From Blastococcus sp. CPCC 205250 (lineage in GTDB: Bacteria; Actinomycetota; Actinomycetes; Mycobacteriales; Geodermatophilaceae): a stretch of 64,000 nt of DNA. Below the pieces are notes generated by a model, which made no database searches, had not been told where the DNA came from, and was given only the letters and a program-made list of their open reading frames with translations. The translations under genes and the position numbers were made by a program. This document shows positions 47,593-55,961 of the stretch, one piece after another; the first letter of the stretch is position 1; each line of letters opens with the position of its first letter. Where the stretch lies: positions 434,001 to 498,000 of the forward strand of contig NZ_JABGCG010000001.1 in NCBI RefSeq assembly GCF_019799925.1. The letters run 5' to 3'.

Positions 47593-48420
47593 GTGAACGG
47601 GGACACGGACGCACCACTGCTGCGGGTCGGGGAGTTCCTCCGCCGTACCCGGCTCTCACCCAAGGCCCTCCGGCTCTACGCCGCCCAGGGGCTGCTCGCC
47701 CCCGCGTCGGTCGACCCGGTCAGCGGGTACCGGTCCTGGTCGGCCGACCAGGTCGACCGGGCGCGGCTGGTCGTACTGCTCCGGCAGGCCGGCATGCCGC
47801 TGGCCCGCGTGCGCGACGTCGTCGACCTCGACGCCGGGGCACGGGCCGCCGCGGTCGGGCGCTGGTGGGCCGGGGTGGCGGAGGACCACGCCCGGCGCGC
47901 CGCGGTGGTCGCCCACGTCACCCGCCAGTCCGACGAGAGGGGAACGACCGTGTACGAGGTGCAGACCAGGGACGTGCCGGAGCTGAAGCTGCTGTCGGCC
48001 GAGCGGCGGCTGACCGTCGCGGAGCTGTCGGACTTCATCGCCGACGCCCGCCGGGAGATCACCGACACGCTGGCCGCCGCGGGGGTGCCCGTGGCCGGAC
48101 CGGCGCGGGTGATCTACCACGGGATGGTGACCGAGGACAGCGACGGGCCGGTGGAGGTCGCCGTCCCGTTCACCGGCTCGGTGGAGCCGGTGGGGGAGCT
48201 GCGGGTGCGCCTGCAGGGCGCCCGGCGTGAGGCGGTCACCGCGCTGTCGCGGGACCGCGCGGAGTTCCCCGGCATCCTCGGTGCCTACGAGGCCGTGTCC
48301 CGCTGGGTCGACGAGGCCGGTCTGCAGCGCGCGGGCAGCCCGGCGGAGGTGTACCTGACCGACCGGTCGGCGCCCGACGACGGCGGCACGCACGTCGAGG
48401 TGACCTGGCCGGTGCGCTGA
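47593..48420 (+). CDS. MerR-family regulator with GyrI-like ligand domain
   Basis: 275 residues. N-terminal MerR helix-turn-helix LLRVGEFLRRTRLSPKALRLYAAQGLLAPASVDPVSGYRSW, a dimerisation helix, then a BmrR/GyrI-like effector domain (YEVQTRDVPELKLLS ... GMVTEDSDGPVEVAVPF ... AGSPAEVYLTD). It likely senses a drug-like or lipophilic compound and controls an efflux gene; the LysE and EamA exporters nearby are candidate targets. Confidence 0.88.
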   Translation: MNGDTDAPLLRVGEFLRRTRLSPKALRLYAAQGLLAPASVDPVSGYRSWSADQVDRARLVVLLRQAGMPLARVRDVVDLDAGARAAAVGRWWAGVAEDHARRAAVVAHVTRQSDERGTTVYEVQTRDVPELKLLSAERRLTVAELSDFIADARREITDTLAAAGVPVAGPARVIYHGMVTEDSDGPVEVAVPFTGSVEPVGELRVRLQGARREAVTALSRDRAEFPGILGAYEAVSRWVDEAGLQRAGSPAEVYLTDRSAPDDGGTHVEVTWPVR

Positions 48421-48423
48421 CGC

Positions 48424-49056
48424 TCAGCCGCGGCCGGCCGCCAGCCGTGCGCCGAAGCCCAGCAGCGCGCAGCCGGTGACGGCGTCCATCGCCCGCCGCA
48501 CCGGGCGCCGGGTCAGCACGGCCCGGGCCCGGTGCAGGCCGGCGACGAGCACCAGCGACCACCCCAGCCCGATCACCGCGTGGGTGAGGGCGAAGGCCAG
48601 CAGCACCGGCACGGCCGCCTCCGGGCCGAGGAACTGGGGGAGCACCGCCAGGTAGAAGGCGAGCACCTTCGGGTTGGTGACGTTGCTCAGGAAGCCCTGC
48701 CGGAAGCCGCGCAGGGCGACCCCGCCCCCGGCCGTCCCCGCACCGGCCAGGTCGCCGTACTCGCCGCGGACGGCCGAGCGCAGCGCCTGCACGCCGAGGT
48801 ACGTCAGGTAGGCGATGCCGAGCCAGCGGATCGTCTGGAACAGCGGCTCGACGCGGACGACGACGGCGGCCAGCCCGGCGGCGGCCGCCGTCCCCTGGAC
48901 CGCGTTGGAGGCCGTGATGCCGAGCGCGCTCCACATGCCGCGTGACCGGCCGCCGGCCAGGGTGTTGCGGATGACCACCGCGGTGTCGGGGCCGGGCACC
49001 AGGACGAGCACCGCCGCGAAGAGGACGAACGAGCCGTAGCCGGACACGGGGGTCAA
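48424..49056 (-). CDS. LysE-family exporter
   Basis: 210 residues, six TM helices. VLVPGPDTAVVIRNTLAGGRSRGMWSALG and FLSNVTNPKVLAFYLAVLPQF are the RhtB/LysE signature. It exports amino acids or similar small molecules. The start may be the TTG at 49056, which overlaps the upstream stop, or the GTG at 49047. Convergent with the MerR gene, 3 bp apart. Confidence 0.88.
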   Translation of the reverse strand: MTPVSGYGSFVLFAAVLVLVPGPDTAVVIRNTLAGGRSRGMWSALGITASNAVQGTAAAAGLAAVVVRVEPLFQTIRWLGIAYLTYLGVQALRSAVRGEYGDLAGAGTAGGGVALRGFRQGFLSNVTNPKVLAFYLAVLPQFLGPEAAVPVLLAFALTHAVIGLGWSLVLVAGLHRARAVLTRRPVRRAMDAVTGCALLGFGARLAAGRG

Positions 49057-49388
49057 TGCTCCCGTACGAAGGCGAGGGCCTCGCGCGCGAGGTCGAGGTC
49101 GGCCGCGTCGTCCGGGCCGAGGGCCACCCATTCGCGCATCGCGGTGCCGCGGCCGTTGCGGAAGGGCGTCCCGGCGCCGGCGGAGACCAGTGCCTCCACC
49201 CGTGCCCGCGGCAGCTTCAGCACCAGCGCACCGCCGACGGCCATGGCGACGATCGAGCCGCCGGCCGTGACGGCGGTGGAGCCGAAGCCCCGCGGACCGG
49301 CGCCCGGGAGCTCCACCCCGGGCTCGCCGGCGAGGGCGTCGGCGACGGCGGCGAGGCGCCGTGCGGAGTCGTCGGTCACGGCCGTCAT
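49053..49388 (-). CDS. TfoX/YjbR-like small protein
   Basis: 111 residues. VAMAVGGALVLKLPRARVEALVSAGAGTPFRNGRGTAMREWVALG resembles the TfoX-N/MmcQ-YjbR beta-sheet fold widespread in actinobacteria; function unknown. Operonic with the LysE exporter (stop and start overlap). Confidence 0.6.
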   Translation of the reverse strand: MTAVTDDSARRLAAVADALAGEPGVELPGAGPRGFGSTAVTAGGSIVAMAVGGALVLKLPRARVEALVSAGAGTPFRNGRGTAMREWVALGPDDAADLDLAREALAFVREH

Positions 49389-49423
49389 GATGACGGCGTG
49401 CGCGTCGTCTGGGGAGGGGGCCG

Positions 49424-50317
49424 GTGAGCCGGCGGGGGTGGCTGCTCTTCCTGGCCATGTCGGTCATCTGGGGCGTGCCCTACCTGCTCATCAAGGTGGC
49501 GGTGGAGGACCTCTCGCCGGTGGTCGTCGTCTTCGGGCGGTGCCTGATCGGCGCGGCGCTGCTGCTGCCGTGGACCATCGCCCGCGGGCACCTGCGCCCG
49601 GCGCTGCGCCAGTGGCGGTGGCTGCTGGCGTTCACGCTGCTGGAGATGACCGGCCCGTGGCTGCTGCTGGGGTACGCCGAGCAGACGCTGTCGAGCTCGC
49701 TCACCGGGCTCCTGGTGGCGGCGGTGCCGTTCGTGGCGGCGATCGCCGGGCGGGTGCTGGGGGAGGAGCGGCTGACCCCGGTGCGGCTGGCCGGCATGGG
49801 GCTCGGGGTCGCGGGGATCGCGCTGCTGCTGGGGCTGGACGTCGGCGGCGCGGCCTGGGTGCCGCTGGCCGCCGTCGCGCTCACCGTCGTCGGCTACGGC
49901 ACGGCGCCGCTGATCGTCACCCGCAAGCTGGGCGACGTGCACGGCGTCGCGGCGAGCTCGGTCGCGCTGGCGGTCACCGCGGTCGTGTACGCGCCGTTCG
50001 CGCTGACCCGGCTCGACGAGGTCAGCGCCGCCCCGGGCACGGCGCTGCTGTCGGTGGCGGTGCTGGGCGTCGTCTGCACCGCGGTGGCCCTGTCGCTGTT
50101 CTTCGCCCTGATCCGGGAGGTGGGGCCGCAGCGGGCGCTGGTCATCACCTTCCTCAACCCCGCCGTCGCGGTGTTGCTCGGCGTGCTGCTGCTCGACGAG
50201 CCGTTCACGCTCGGCCTCGCCGTCGGCCTGCCGCTGGTGATCGCCGGCTGCGCGCTGGCGACCCGCCGCAACGAGCCCCGCGCGGCCGAGCGGACGGTGG
50301 AGACGCCGGTTCCCTGA
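49424..50317 (+). CDS. EamA/DMT-family transporter
   Basis: 297 residues, ten TM helices in two EamA repeats. LAMSVIWGVPYLLIKVAVEDLSPVVVVFGRCLIGA and the second repeat's YGTAPLIVTRKLGDVHGV plus LRxVGPQRALVITFLNPAVAVLLGVLLLDEPFT are typical. Substrate unknown (amino acids or metabolites). GTG start, 35 bp from the divergent TfoX-like gene. Confidence 0.88.
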   Translation: MSRRGWLLFLAMSVIWGVPYLLIKVAVEDLSPVVVVFGRCLIGAALLLPWTIARGHLRPALRQWRWLLAFTLLEMTGPWLLLGYAEQTLSSSLTGLLVAAVPFVAAIAGRVLGEERLTPVRLAGMGLGVAGIALLLGLDVGGAAWVPLAAVALTVVGYGTAPLIVTRKLGDVHGVAASSVALAVTAVVYAPFALTRLDEVSAAPGTALLSVAVLGVVCTAVALSLFFALIREVGPQRALVITFLNPAVAVLLGVLLLDEPFTLGLAVGLPLVIAGCALATRRNEPRAAERTVETPVP

Positions 50318-50342
50318 CGCGGGCGCCGTCGGCCCCCCGGGC

Positions 50343-50348
50343 TAGCGT
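50343..50348 (+). promoter_or_regulatory. Candidate -10 for leaderless tagA
   Basis: TAGCGT, 7 nt before the GTG at 50356; no Shine-Dalgarno. Confidence 0.4.
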
Positions 50349-50355
50349 CCGCCGC

Positions 50356-50904
50356 GTGGACCGCATCCGATGCGCCTGGGGCGACAGCGCGCCCGAGTAC
50401 GTCGCCTACCACGACGAGGAGTGGGGGGTGCCGCTGCGCGGCGACGACGCCCTGTTCGAGCGGCTCTGCCTCGAGGCGTTCCAGTCCGGCCTGTCGTGGC
50501 TGACCATCCTGCGCAAGCGGCCGGCGTTCCGGGCGGCCTTCGCGGGCTTCTCCGTCGACGCGGTCGCGGAGTTCACCGACGAGGACCGCGCCCGGCTGCT
50601 GGCCGACGCCGGCATCGTGCGCAACCGGGCGAAGGTCGACGCCGCCGTCGCCAACGCGCGCGCGGCGCAGCGGCTGCCCGAGGGGCTGTCGGAGCTGCTG
50701 TGGTCCTTCGCGCCGCAGGGGCCGCGCCCGCGCCCGGCGACCCTCGCCGAGGTACCCGCCACGAGCCCCGAGTCCGTCGCCATGGCCAAGGAGCTGAAAC
50801 GGCGCGGGTTCGCCTTCGTCGGCCCCACGACGGCCTACGCGCTGATGCAGGCGACCGGGATGGTGGACGACCACGTGGCCACCTGCTTCCGCGCAGTCAC
50901 CTGA
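50356..50904 (+). CDS. tagA: DNA-3-methyladenine glycosylase I
   Basis: 182 residues. C6, H19, H173 and C177 (DDHVATC) correspond to the zinc-binding set of E. coli Tag. YHDEEWGVPLRGDDALFERLCLEAFQSGLSWLTILRKR contains the base-recognition Glu and the helix-hairpin region. It removes 3-methyladenine from DNA. Neighbour of DUF3117 as in mycobacteria. Confidence 0.93.
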   Translation: MDRIRCAWGDSAPEYVAYHDEEWGVPLRGDDALFERLCLEAFQSGLSWLTILRKRPAFRAAFAGFSVDAVAEFTDEDRARLLADAGIVRNRAKVDAAVANARAAQRLPEGLSELLWSFAPQGPRPRPATLAEVPATSPESVAMAKELKRRGFAFVGPTTAYALMQATGMVDDHVATCFRAVT

Positions 50905-51023
50905 ACGGTGTCCCCAGGTTGGTCTCCCGGGCGGGCATACGGGATCATGGGACGAGCTACTGCACGGAGAGGAGCCACACCGTCGCCACCAGAGGGGGCG
51001 GGTGGCCGGCGAAGGAGGCACGC

Positions 51024-51191
51024 ATGGCGGCCATGAAGCCGCGCACGGGTGAAGGTCCCCTGGAGGTCACCAAGGAGGGGCGCGGCCTGGTCATGCGCGT
51101 ACCGCTCGAGGGCGGCGGGCGTCTCGTCGTCGAGCTGTCGCCCGACGAGGCGACGGCGCTCTCGGAGGCCCTGAAGGGCGCGACCAGCTGA
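51024..51191 (+). CDS. DUF3117 protein
   Basis: 55 residues: AAMKPRTGEGPLEVTKEGRGLVMRVPLEGGGRLVVELSPDEA is nearly invariant in actinobacteria, where it follows tagA. Function unknown. GGAGG lies 5 nt before the ATG. Strong conservation of such a short protein suggests an interaction role. Confidence 0.9.
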   Translation: MAAMKPRTGEGPLEVTKEGRGLVMRVPLEGGGRLVVELSPDEATALSEALKGATS

Positions 51192-51199
51192 ACACCGCG

Positions 51200-52804
51200 G
51201 TGAGCCTGCCCTCGGGCAGCCCCGCACCGGGCGACACGGCCCCGGCCGACGGCAGCACGCCGGCGGCCGGGGCCGCGCCGTTCCCCCGGGTCGAGGTCCT
51301 GCCCGCCGTCCCCCCGCTCGGTGCGGACGACGTCCTCGCCGTGCCGGTCGGCGCCGGCGGCGCCCTGCCCGGCTGGCTGACCGACCCGGGCCCCGGGCAC
51401 ACCGCGGCCGTCCAGCCCGAGCTGCTGGCCGGTGCCCTGCGCGACACCGGCAACAACGGCGCCGCGGGCAGGATCACGAACCTGCCCGTCCCGGGCCGCC
51501 GGCCGCGCAGCGTGGTCGCGGTCGGGATCGGCTCGGGCACCCTGCCCGACCTGCGGGCGTACGTGGCCACCGCCGTGCGCCGCGCCCAGACGCTGGCCGA
51601 GCACGGCGCCCGGCGCCTGGTACTGCCCGTCGACGGGATCGGCCCCGCCGGGGTCGACGAGGTGCGGGCCGCGGTCGAGGCGGCACTGCTGGCCGGCTAC
51701 CGCTTCCGGCTGACGACCAGGCCCCATCCGCCGCGGCTGGCCGAGGTCGCCGTCGTCGCCACCGATGCGGACGACCCCGCGGTCCCCGCCGCCGCGCGCG
51801 CCGGCCGGATCACCGCCGAGGCGGTCGCCTGGGCCCGCGACCTGGTCAACACCCCCGGCAACACCAAGGACCCGCAGTGGCTGGCCGCGCAGGCGCAGGA
51901 GCGCCTCGGCGGGCTCGCGCACGTCACGGTCACCGTCCTCGGCCCCGACGAACTGCGGGCCGGCGGCTTCGGCGGCGTGCTCGCCGTCGGCGGCGGCTCG
52001 GCCGGTGCGCCCCGCGTCGTCGTCGCGGCGTACCGGCCGCCGGGCGCGGGCAGCGGGCACCCCGTGCTCGTCGGCAAGGGCATCACGTTCGACACCGGCG
52101 GGCTCTCCATCAAGCCCACCGCGGGCATGCGCGAGATGAAGACCGACATGGCCGGCGGCGCGGCCGTGCTCGCCGCGCTCGACGCCGCGGCCCGGCTGGA
52201 GCTGCCGGTGGCCGTCACCGCGGTCGTGCCGGCCGCGGAGAACGCCGTCTCGGGCGCCTCCTACCGGCCCGGCGACGTCGTGCGGCACGTCGGCGGGCGC
52301 ACCACCGAGGTGCTCAACACCGACGCCGAGGGCCGCCTCGTGCTCGCCGACGCCCTCGCCCACGCCCGGCTCGAACTCGGGGCGACCGTGCTGGTCGACG
52401 TCGCCACGCTCACCGGGGCCATGAAGGTCGCGCTCGGCGGCCGCACGTCGGGGCTCTACGCCACCTCCGACGGGCTGGCCGACGCGCTGGCCGTCGCCGC
52501 GGGCCACGCCGGCGAGCGGGTCTGGCGGATGCCGCTGTCCGAGGAGCACGCCGACGCCCTGGAGAGCACGATCGCCGACGCCAACAACGCACCGGGCGAC
52601 CCGGGCGGCACCACGGCCGCGCTGTTCCTGCGGCCCTTCGCCGGCGACCTGCCCTGGGCGCACCTGGACATCGCCGGTCCCGCCCGGGCCGGCTCCGACG
52701 ACGCCGAGGTGGTCAAGGGCGGCACCGGCCACGGTGCCCGCCTGCTGCTGCGCTGGCTCGAGGCCGGCGCGCCCGTCGCCGTCCTGCCCACGGTGGTGGA
52801 CTGA
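51200..52804 (+). CDS. pepA: Leucyl aminopeptidase (M17)
   Basis: 534 residues. C-terminal catalytic domain holds GKGITFDTGGLSIKPTAGMREMKTDMAGGAAV and the NTDAEGRLVLADAL signature, giving the two-metal site (Lys, Asp, Asp, Asp, Glu) and catalytic Arg. NTPGNTKDPQ marks the domain start. The first 30 residues are a disordered extension. GTG start 8 bp after the DUF3117 gene. Stop is immediately followed by the GTG of the next gene. Confidence 0.92.
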   Translation: MSLPSGSPAPGDTAPADGSTPAAGAAPFPRVEVLPAVPPLGADDVLAVPVGAGGALPGWLTDPGPGHTAAVQPELLAGALRDTGNNGAAGRITNLPVPGRRPRSVVAVGIGSGTLPDLRAYVATAVRRAQTLAEHGARRLVLPVDGIGPAGVDEVRAAVEAALLAGYRFRLTTRPHPPRLAEVAVVATDADDPAVPAAARAGRITAEAVAWARDLVNTPGNTKDPQWLAAQAQERLGGLAHVTVTVLGPDELRAGGFGGVLAVGGGSAGAPRVVVAAYRPPGAGSGHPVLVGKGITFDTGGLSIKPTAGMREMKTDMAGGAAVLAALDAAARLELPVAVTAVVPAAENAVSGASYRPGDVVRHVGGRTTEVLNTDAEGRLVLADALAHARLELGATVLVDVATLTGAMKVALGGRTSGLYATSDGLADALAVAAGHAGERVWRMPLSEEHADALESTIADANNAPGDPGGTTAALFLRPFAGDLPWAHLDIAGPARAGSDDAEVVKGGTGHGARLLLRWLEAGAPVAVLPTVVD

Positions 52805-54268
52805 GTGGCCGGCGACAGCGGCGTCGTCTTCCCGGCCGGTCCCGACGGCCGGCGCAGCACCGCGTCCGTCGGCCGCGCGGTCGTCGCCGACGCCCTGCGC
52901 CCGGTCGACCCGCCCGGTGCCCGCGCCGCCGAGCAGGAGACCAACTGGCGCGCCGGCTACCTCGTGCACTTCCGCCGGCTGGTCGAGGCCGGCCTCGGGG
53001 ACCCGCAGGCCGCCCGCGCCATCGCCGGGGCGGGGCTGGCCGCCGTGCACGACCGGATGCGCGTCGCCGCCGGCGGCGCCGAGGAGCCGCTGGCCACCCT
53101 GGGCACCACCCCGGCCGGCCGGGCCCTGACCACCGTCGAGGTGGGCGGGCCCGCCGCGCCGGAGCAGGAGCTCTCCTTGCCCTTCCGCGGCACCCGGCTG
53201 CGCGGCGACGACCTGTCCCGCCGGCTCGACACCTGGGTGGCCGACGGTGTCATGGAGCCCTCCGCCGCCGAGGCGGTGCGCACCGTCGCCGCCCATCCCG
53301 AGTGGCTGGCCGTGCCCGGCCGGACCGTGGTGGTACTGGGCGCCGGAGCCGAGATGGGCCCGCTGACCGCGCTGCTGCGCTGGGGCGCCCGGGTGGCCGC
53401 GGTCGACCTGCCGCGCCCGGCCCTGTGGCGGCGCGTGCTCGAGACGGCCGGGCGCAGCGCCGGCACGCTGCTGGTCCCCGCCGGCCGGCCGGCCGCCGGC
53501 GACCTGGCCGAGGTCGCCGGCGTGGACCTGGTCGGCGAGGTCCCCGAGGTCGCCGAGTGGGCCGCCGCGCTGCCCGGGAGCCTGGTGCTGGGCAACTACG
53601 TCTACGCCGACGGCGCCGACAACGTGCGGGTCTCGGCCGCCGTCGACGCGCTCACCCTGCGCCTCCAGCGGGAGCACCCGGACCTCGCGCTGGCCTTCCT
53701 CGCCACGCCGACCGACGTCTTCGCCGTCCCCGCGGAGGCCGTCGAGCACTCGGTGCGCGCCTACACCGGCCGCTCGAGGCCGGCCAAGCTGCTGGTCCGC
53801 CCCCTGCGGACGGTCACGGCCGGCCGGCTGCTCCAGCGGGGCTACGTGCCCGGTGCCGACCCCGGGGTCAACGACAGCCTGGTCCCGCAGCAGGGGCCCA
53901 ACTACGCGCTGGCCAAGCGGCTGCAGCGCTGGCGGGCGACGACGGCGCGGGCGGCCGGGACGACGGTGTCGATGAACGTCGCACCGCCGACCCGCACCCG
54001 CTCGGTGGTGAAGAACCGGGCGCTGGCCGCCGCCTACGCCGGAGCGCACCGCTTCGGTGTCGAGGTGTTCGAGCCGGCGACGTCGAACGTGCTGATGGCC
54101 GCCCTGCTCGTGCACGACCTGCACACCGGGGGCGGACCGGCGCACGAGCACCCGTGGCAGGACGAGGCCTCCGCCGCCGTCCACGGCGGGCTGTGGCGCA
54201 CGGCGTACGCGCCGCGCAGCGCGCTCGGGCTGGCAGCGGTCCTGGGGCTGGGCGCGGCACGCGGCTGA
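52805..54268 (+). CDS. Unknown protein with a Rossmann-like core
   Basis: 487 residues, no TM or signal. VVVLGAGAEMGPLTALLRWGARVAAVDLPR near residue 175 is a GxGxxG nucleotide fold, followed by a VDLVGEVPEV block and LVLGNYVYADGADNVRVSAAVDAL. The C-terminal part has QQGPNYALAKRLQRWRATTARAAGTTVSMNVAPPTRTRSVVKNRALAAAYAGAHRFGVEVF. I do not recognise the family. It follows pepA with no gap, so the two are co-expressed. Confidence 0.75.
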   Translation: MAGDSGVVFPAGPDGRRSTASVGRAVVADALRPVDPPGARAAEQETNWRAGYLVHFRRLVEAGLGDPQAARAIAGAGLAAVHDRMRVAAGGAEEPLATLGTTPAGRALTTVEVGGPAAPEQELSLPFRGTRLRGDDLSRRLDTWVADGVMEPSAAEAVRTVAAHPEWLAVPGRTVVVLGAGAEMGPLTALLRWGARVAAVDLPRPALWRRVLETAGRSAGTLLVPAGRPAAGDLAEVAGVDLVGEVPEVAEWAAALPGSLVLGNYVYADGADNVRVSAAVDALTLRLQREHPDLALAFLATPTDVFAVPAEAVEHSVRAYTGRSRPAKLLVRPLRTVTAGRLLQRGYVPGADPGVNDSLVPQQGPNYALAKRLQRWRATTARAAGTTVSMNVAPPTRTRSVVKNRALAAAYAGAHRFGVEVFEPATSNVLMAALLVHDLHTGGGPAHEHPWQDEASAAVHGGLWRTAYAPRSALGLAAVLGLGAARG

Positions 54269-54367
54269 ACCGGCGGGGGGCCGGGGACCCGCCGGGCCGG
54301 CGAGGTCACTGGCGCGCAGGACTCCGTCCCGGCCAAGGTGGTGGCACACCGGTCGGGAGGAGCCAGC

Positions 54368-55399
54368 GTGCCGAGACTGCTGAGGACCCGCGCTGCCCTC
54401 GAGGTGCTGCGCGGCGGGCACCTGAGGGCGCGGCTGCGCGCCACCCGTGACGGCCAGGCGGCGATCCGGCTGGCCCAGCTCGGCGCGGGGCTGTCCACCG
54501 GGCTGCTGGATGCCCTGGCCGAGCGGCCGGCGGGGACCGCGGAGCTGGCCGGCCGCTGCGGCGCCGCCGACGAGCAGTTGCTGGCCGCCTTCCTGCGCGC
54601 CCTGGCCGCCGCCGGGGTCGTCCAGCAGGACCACGATCGGTGGGCGCTCACCGCCGACGGCCGCGCCGTGGTGGACGACGACCTCGTGCGGGCCGCCGTC
54701 GAGGCGTTCTCCGGCTTCCACACCGACCTGTACCGCGGCATGGGGCCCCTGCTGGCCGGCGGACCGCGCCGGGGCGACGTCGCGACGAGCGGAGCGGTCA
54801 TCGCCCGTGTCTCCGCCGCCTTCGAGCCGTTCGTGCTGGCCCTGCTCACGCGGACCGCCGCCGACGTGCAGCCCGGGCGGGTGCTCGACGTGGGCTGCGG
54901 CGCCGGGCTGCAACTGGCCGCGGTCCTGGAGGCGGTGCCCGGGGCCGCCGGCATCGGCATCGAGACCGATGCCGGGGCCGCCGCGCTCGCCCAGGCCACC
55001 CTGGCCGGACGGGGGCTGGCCCGACGGTCCACGGTGGTGCGCGCCGACGTCCGCCAGGTCCTCGACGACCCCACCGGTCCCCTGGCCGAGCCGGTGGACC
55101 TCGTGCTCCTCGCGAACGTCGTCTACTACGTGCCCCGCGGGGAGCGGACGCCCCTGCTGGCGGACCTGGCCCGGTGCCTGGCGCCCGGGGGGCGGCTCGT
55201 CGTGGTGACCACGGCGGCCGGCCCGGCCGCGTTCAGCCGGCACTTCGACCTGCTCCTCCGGGCTCAGGAGGGGGCCATGGAGCTGCCGGACACCGGCGAG
55301 CTGGCCGGGCAGATGCGGGCGGCAGGACTGACCGGCGTCGCCGTCGAGCGGCTGGCGCCGGGTGCGCCGCTCGTCGCGCTCACCGGCCGGCGGGGCTGA
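54368..55399 (+). CDS. SAM-dependent methyltransferase, winged-helix N-terminus
   Basis: 343 residues. The N-terminal 110 residues form a winged-helix-like domain (AQLGAGLSTGLLDALAERPAGTAELAGRCGAADEQLLAAFLRALAAAGVV). Then motif I VLDVGCGAGLQLAAVLEA, and VDLVLLANVVYYVP and LAPGGRLVVVTTA. This two-domain layout is that of plant-type O-methyltransferases; substrate unknown. GGGAGGAG precedes the GTG. Confidence 0.88.
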   Translation: MPRLLRTRAALEVLRGGHLRARLRATRDGQAAIRLAQLGAGLSTGLLDALAERPAGTAELAGRCGAADEQLLAAFLRALAAAGVVQQDHDRWALTADGRAVVDDDLVRAAVEAFSGFHTDLYRGMGPLLAGGPRRGDVATSGAVIARVSAAFEPFVLALLTRTAADVQPGRVLDVGCGAGLQLAAVLEAVPGAAGIGIETDAGAAALAQATLAGRGLARRSTVVRADVRQVLDDPTGPLAEPVDLVLLANVVYYVPRGERTPLLADLARCLAPGGRLVVVTTAAGPAAFSRHFDLLLRAQEGAMELPDTGELAGQMRAAGLTGVAVERLAPGAPLVALTGRRG

Positions 55400-55411
55400 G
55401 GGCGGGCGCCC

Positions 55412-55921
55412 TCACTCCCCGACGACGCCGTCGACCGCCTCCCGCAGGAGGTCGGCGTGCCCGTTGTGCCGGGCGGTCTCCTCGACCAGGTGCAGGAGCA
55501 TCCAGCGCAGGCTGAACCGGCCGCCGTCGCGCAGCGGCTCCTCCGACAGCGCGTCGAGGTCGCCGGCCGCGGCCACCACCTCGTCGGTCCGCCGGCAGGC
55601 CAGCCGGTAGCGCTCCCGGAGCACCTCGGGTTCCAGCCCGGGTGCGACGTCGAGCTCCCAGTCCGGGGTCGCCTCCCAGTCGACGCCCATCCACGGCTCG
55701 TGGGCCGGCCGGCCGGCGAACCGCTCGACCGCCCACCGCTCCTCGACGAACGCGAGGTGGTGCAGCAGGCCGGCGAGGGTGAGCGCCGACGGCGGCAGCG
55801 TCCGGCCCAGCTGCTCGCGGGACAGCCCCTCGGTCTTCAGCAGCAGCGTCTCCCGCTGGTAGGCGAGGAAGCCGGTCAGCTGGACGGTCTCGGCGGCGTT
55901 CTCCGGCGGGTCGGTGCGCAC
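55412..55921 (-). CDS. DinB-family protein (DUF664 type)
   Basis: 169 residues from the GTG at 55921; another GTG at 55951 is possible. LTLAGLLHHLAFVEERWAVE and LHLVEETARHNGHADLLREAVDG carry the three metal histidines. A paralogue of the DinB gene at 39.8 kb, with the same ETARHxGHxD ending. Mycothiol-dependent transferase or metalloenzyme role inferred. Confidence 0.85.
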   Translation of the reverse strand: MRTDPPENAAETVQLTGFLAYQRETLLLKTEGLSREQLGRTLPPSALTLAGLLHHLAFVEERWAVERFAGRPAHEPWMGVDWEATPDWELDVAPGLEPEVLRERYRLACRRTDEVVAAAGDLDALSEEPLRDGGRFSLRWMLLHLVEETARHNGHADLLREAVDGVVGE

Positions 55922-55961
55922 GCCACCGACCCTGTCACGCGCCTCCGACACCGGCCCCGCG

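Noticed and set aside
50957..55243. Very long minus-strand open frame (over 1400 codons)
   Set aside because: Antisense shadow of DUF3117, pepA, the Rossmann protein and the methyltransferase; Arg/Gly/Pro-rich with no domain, as expected in very GC-rich DNA.
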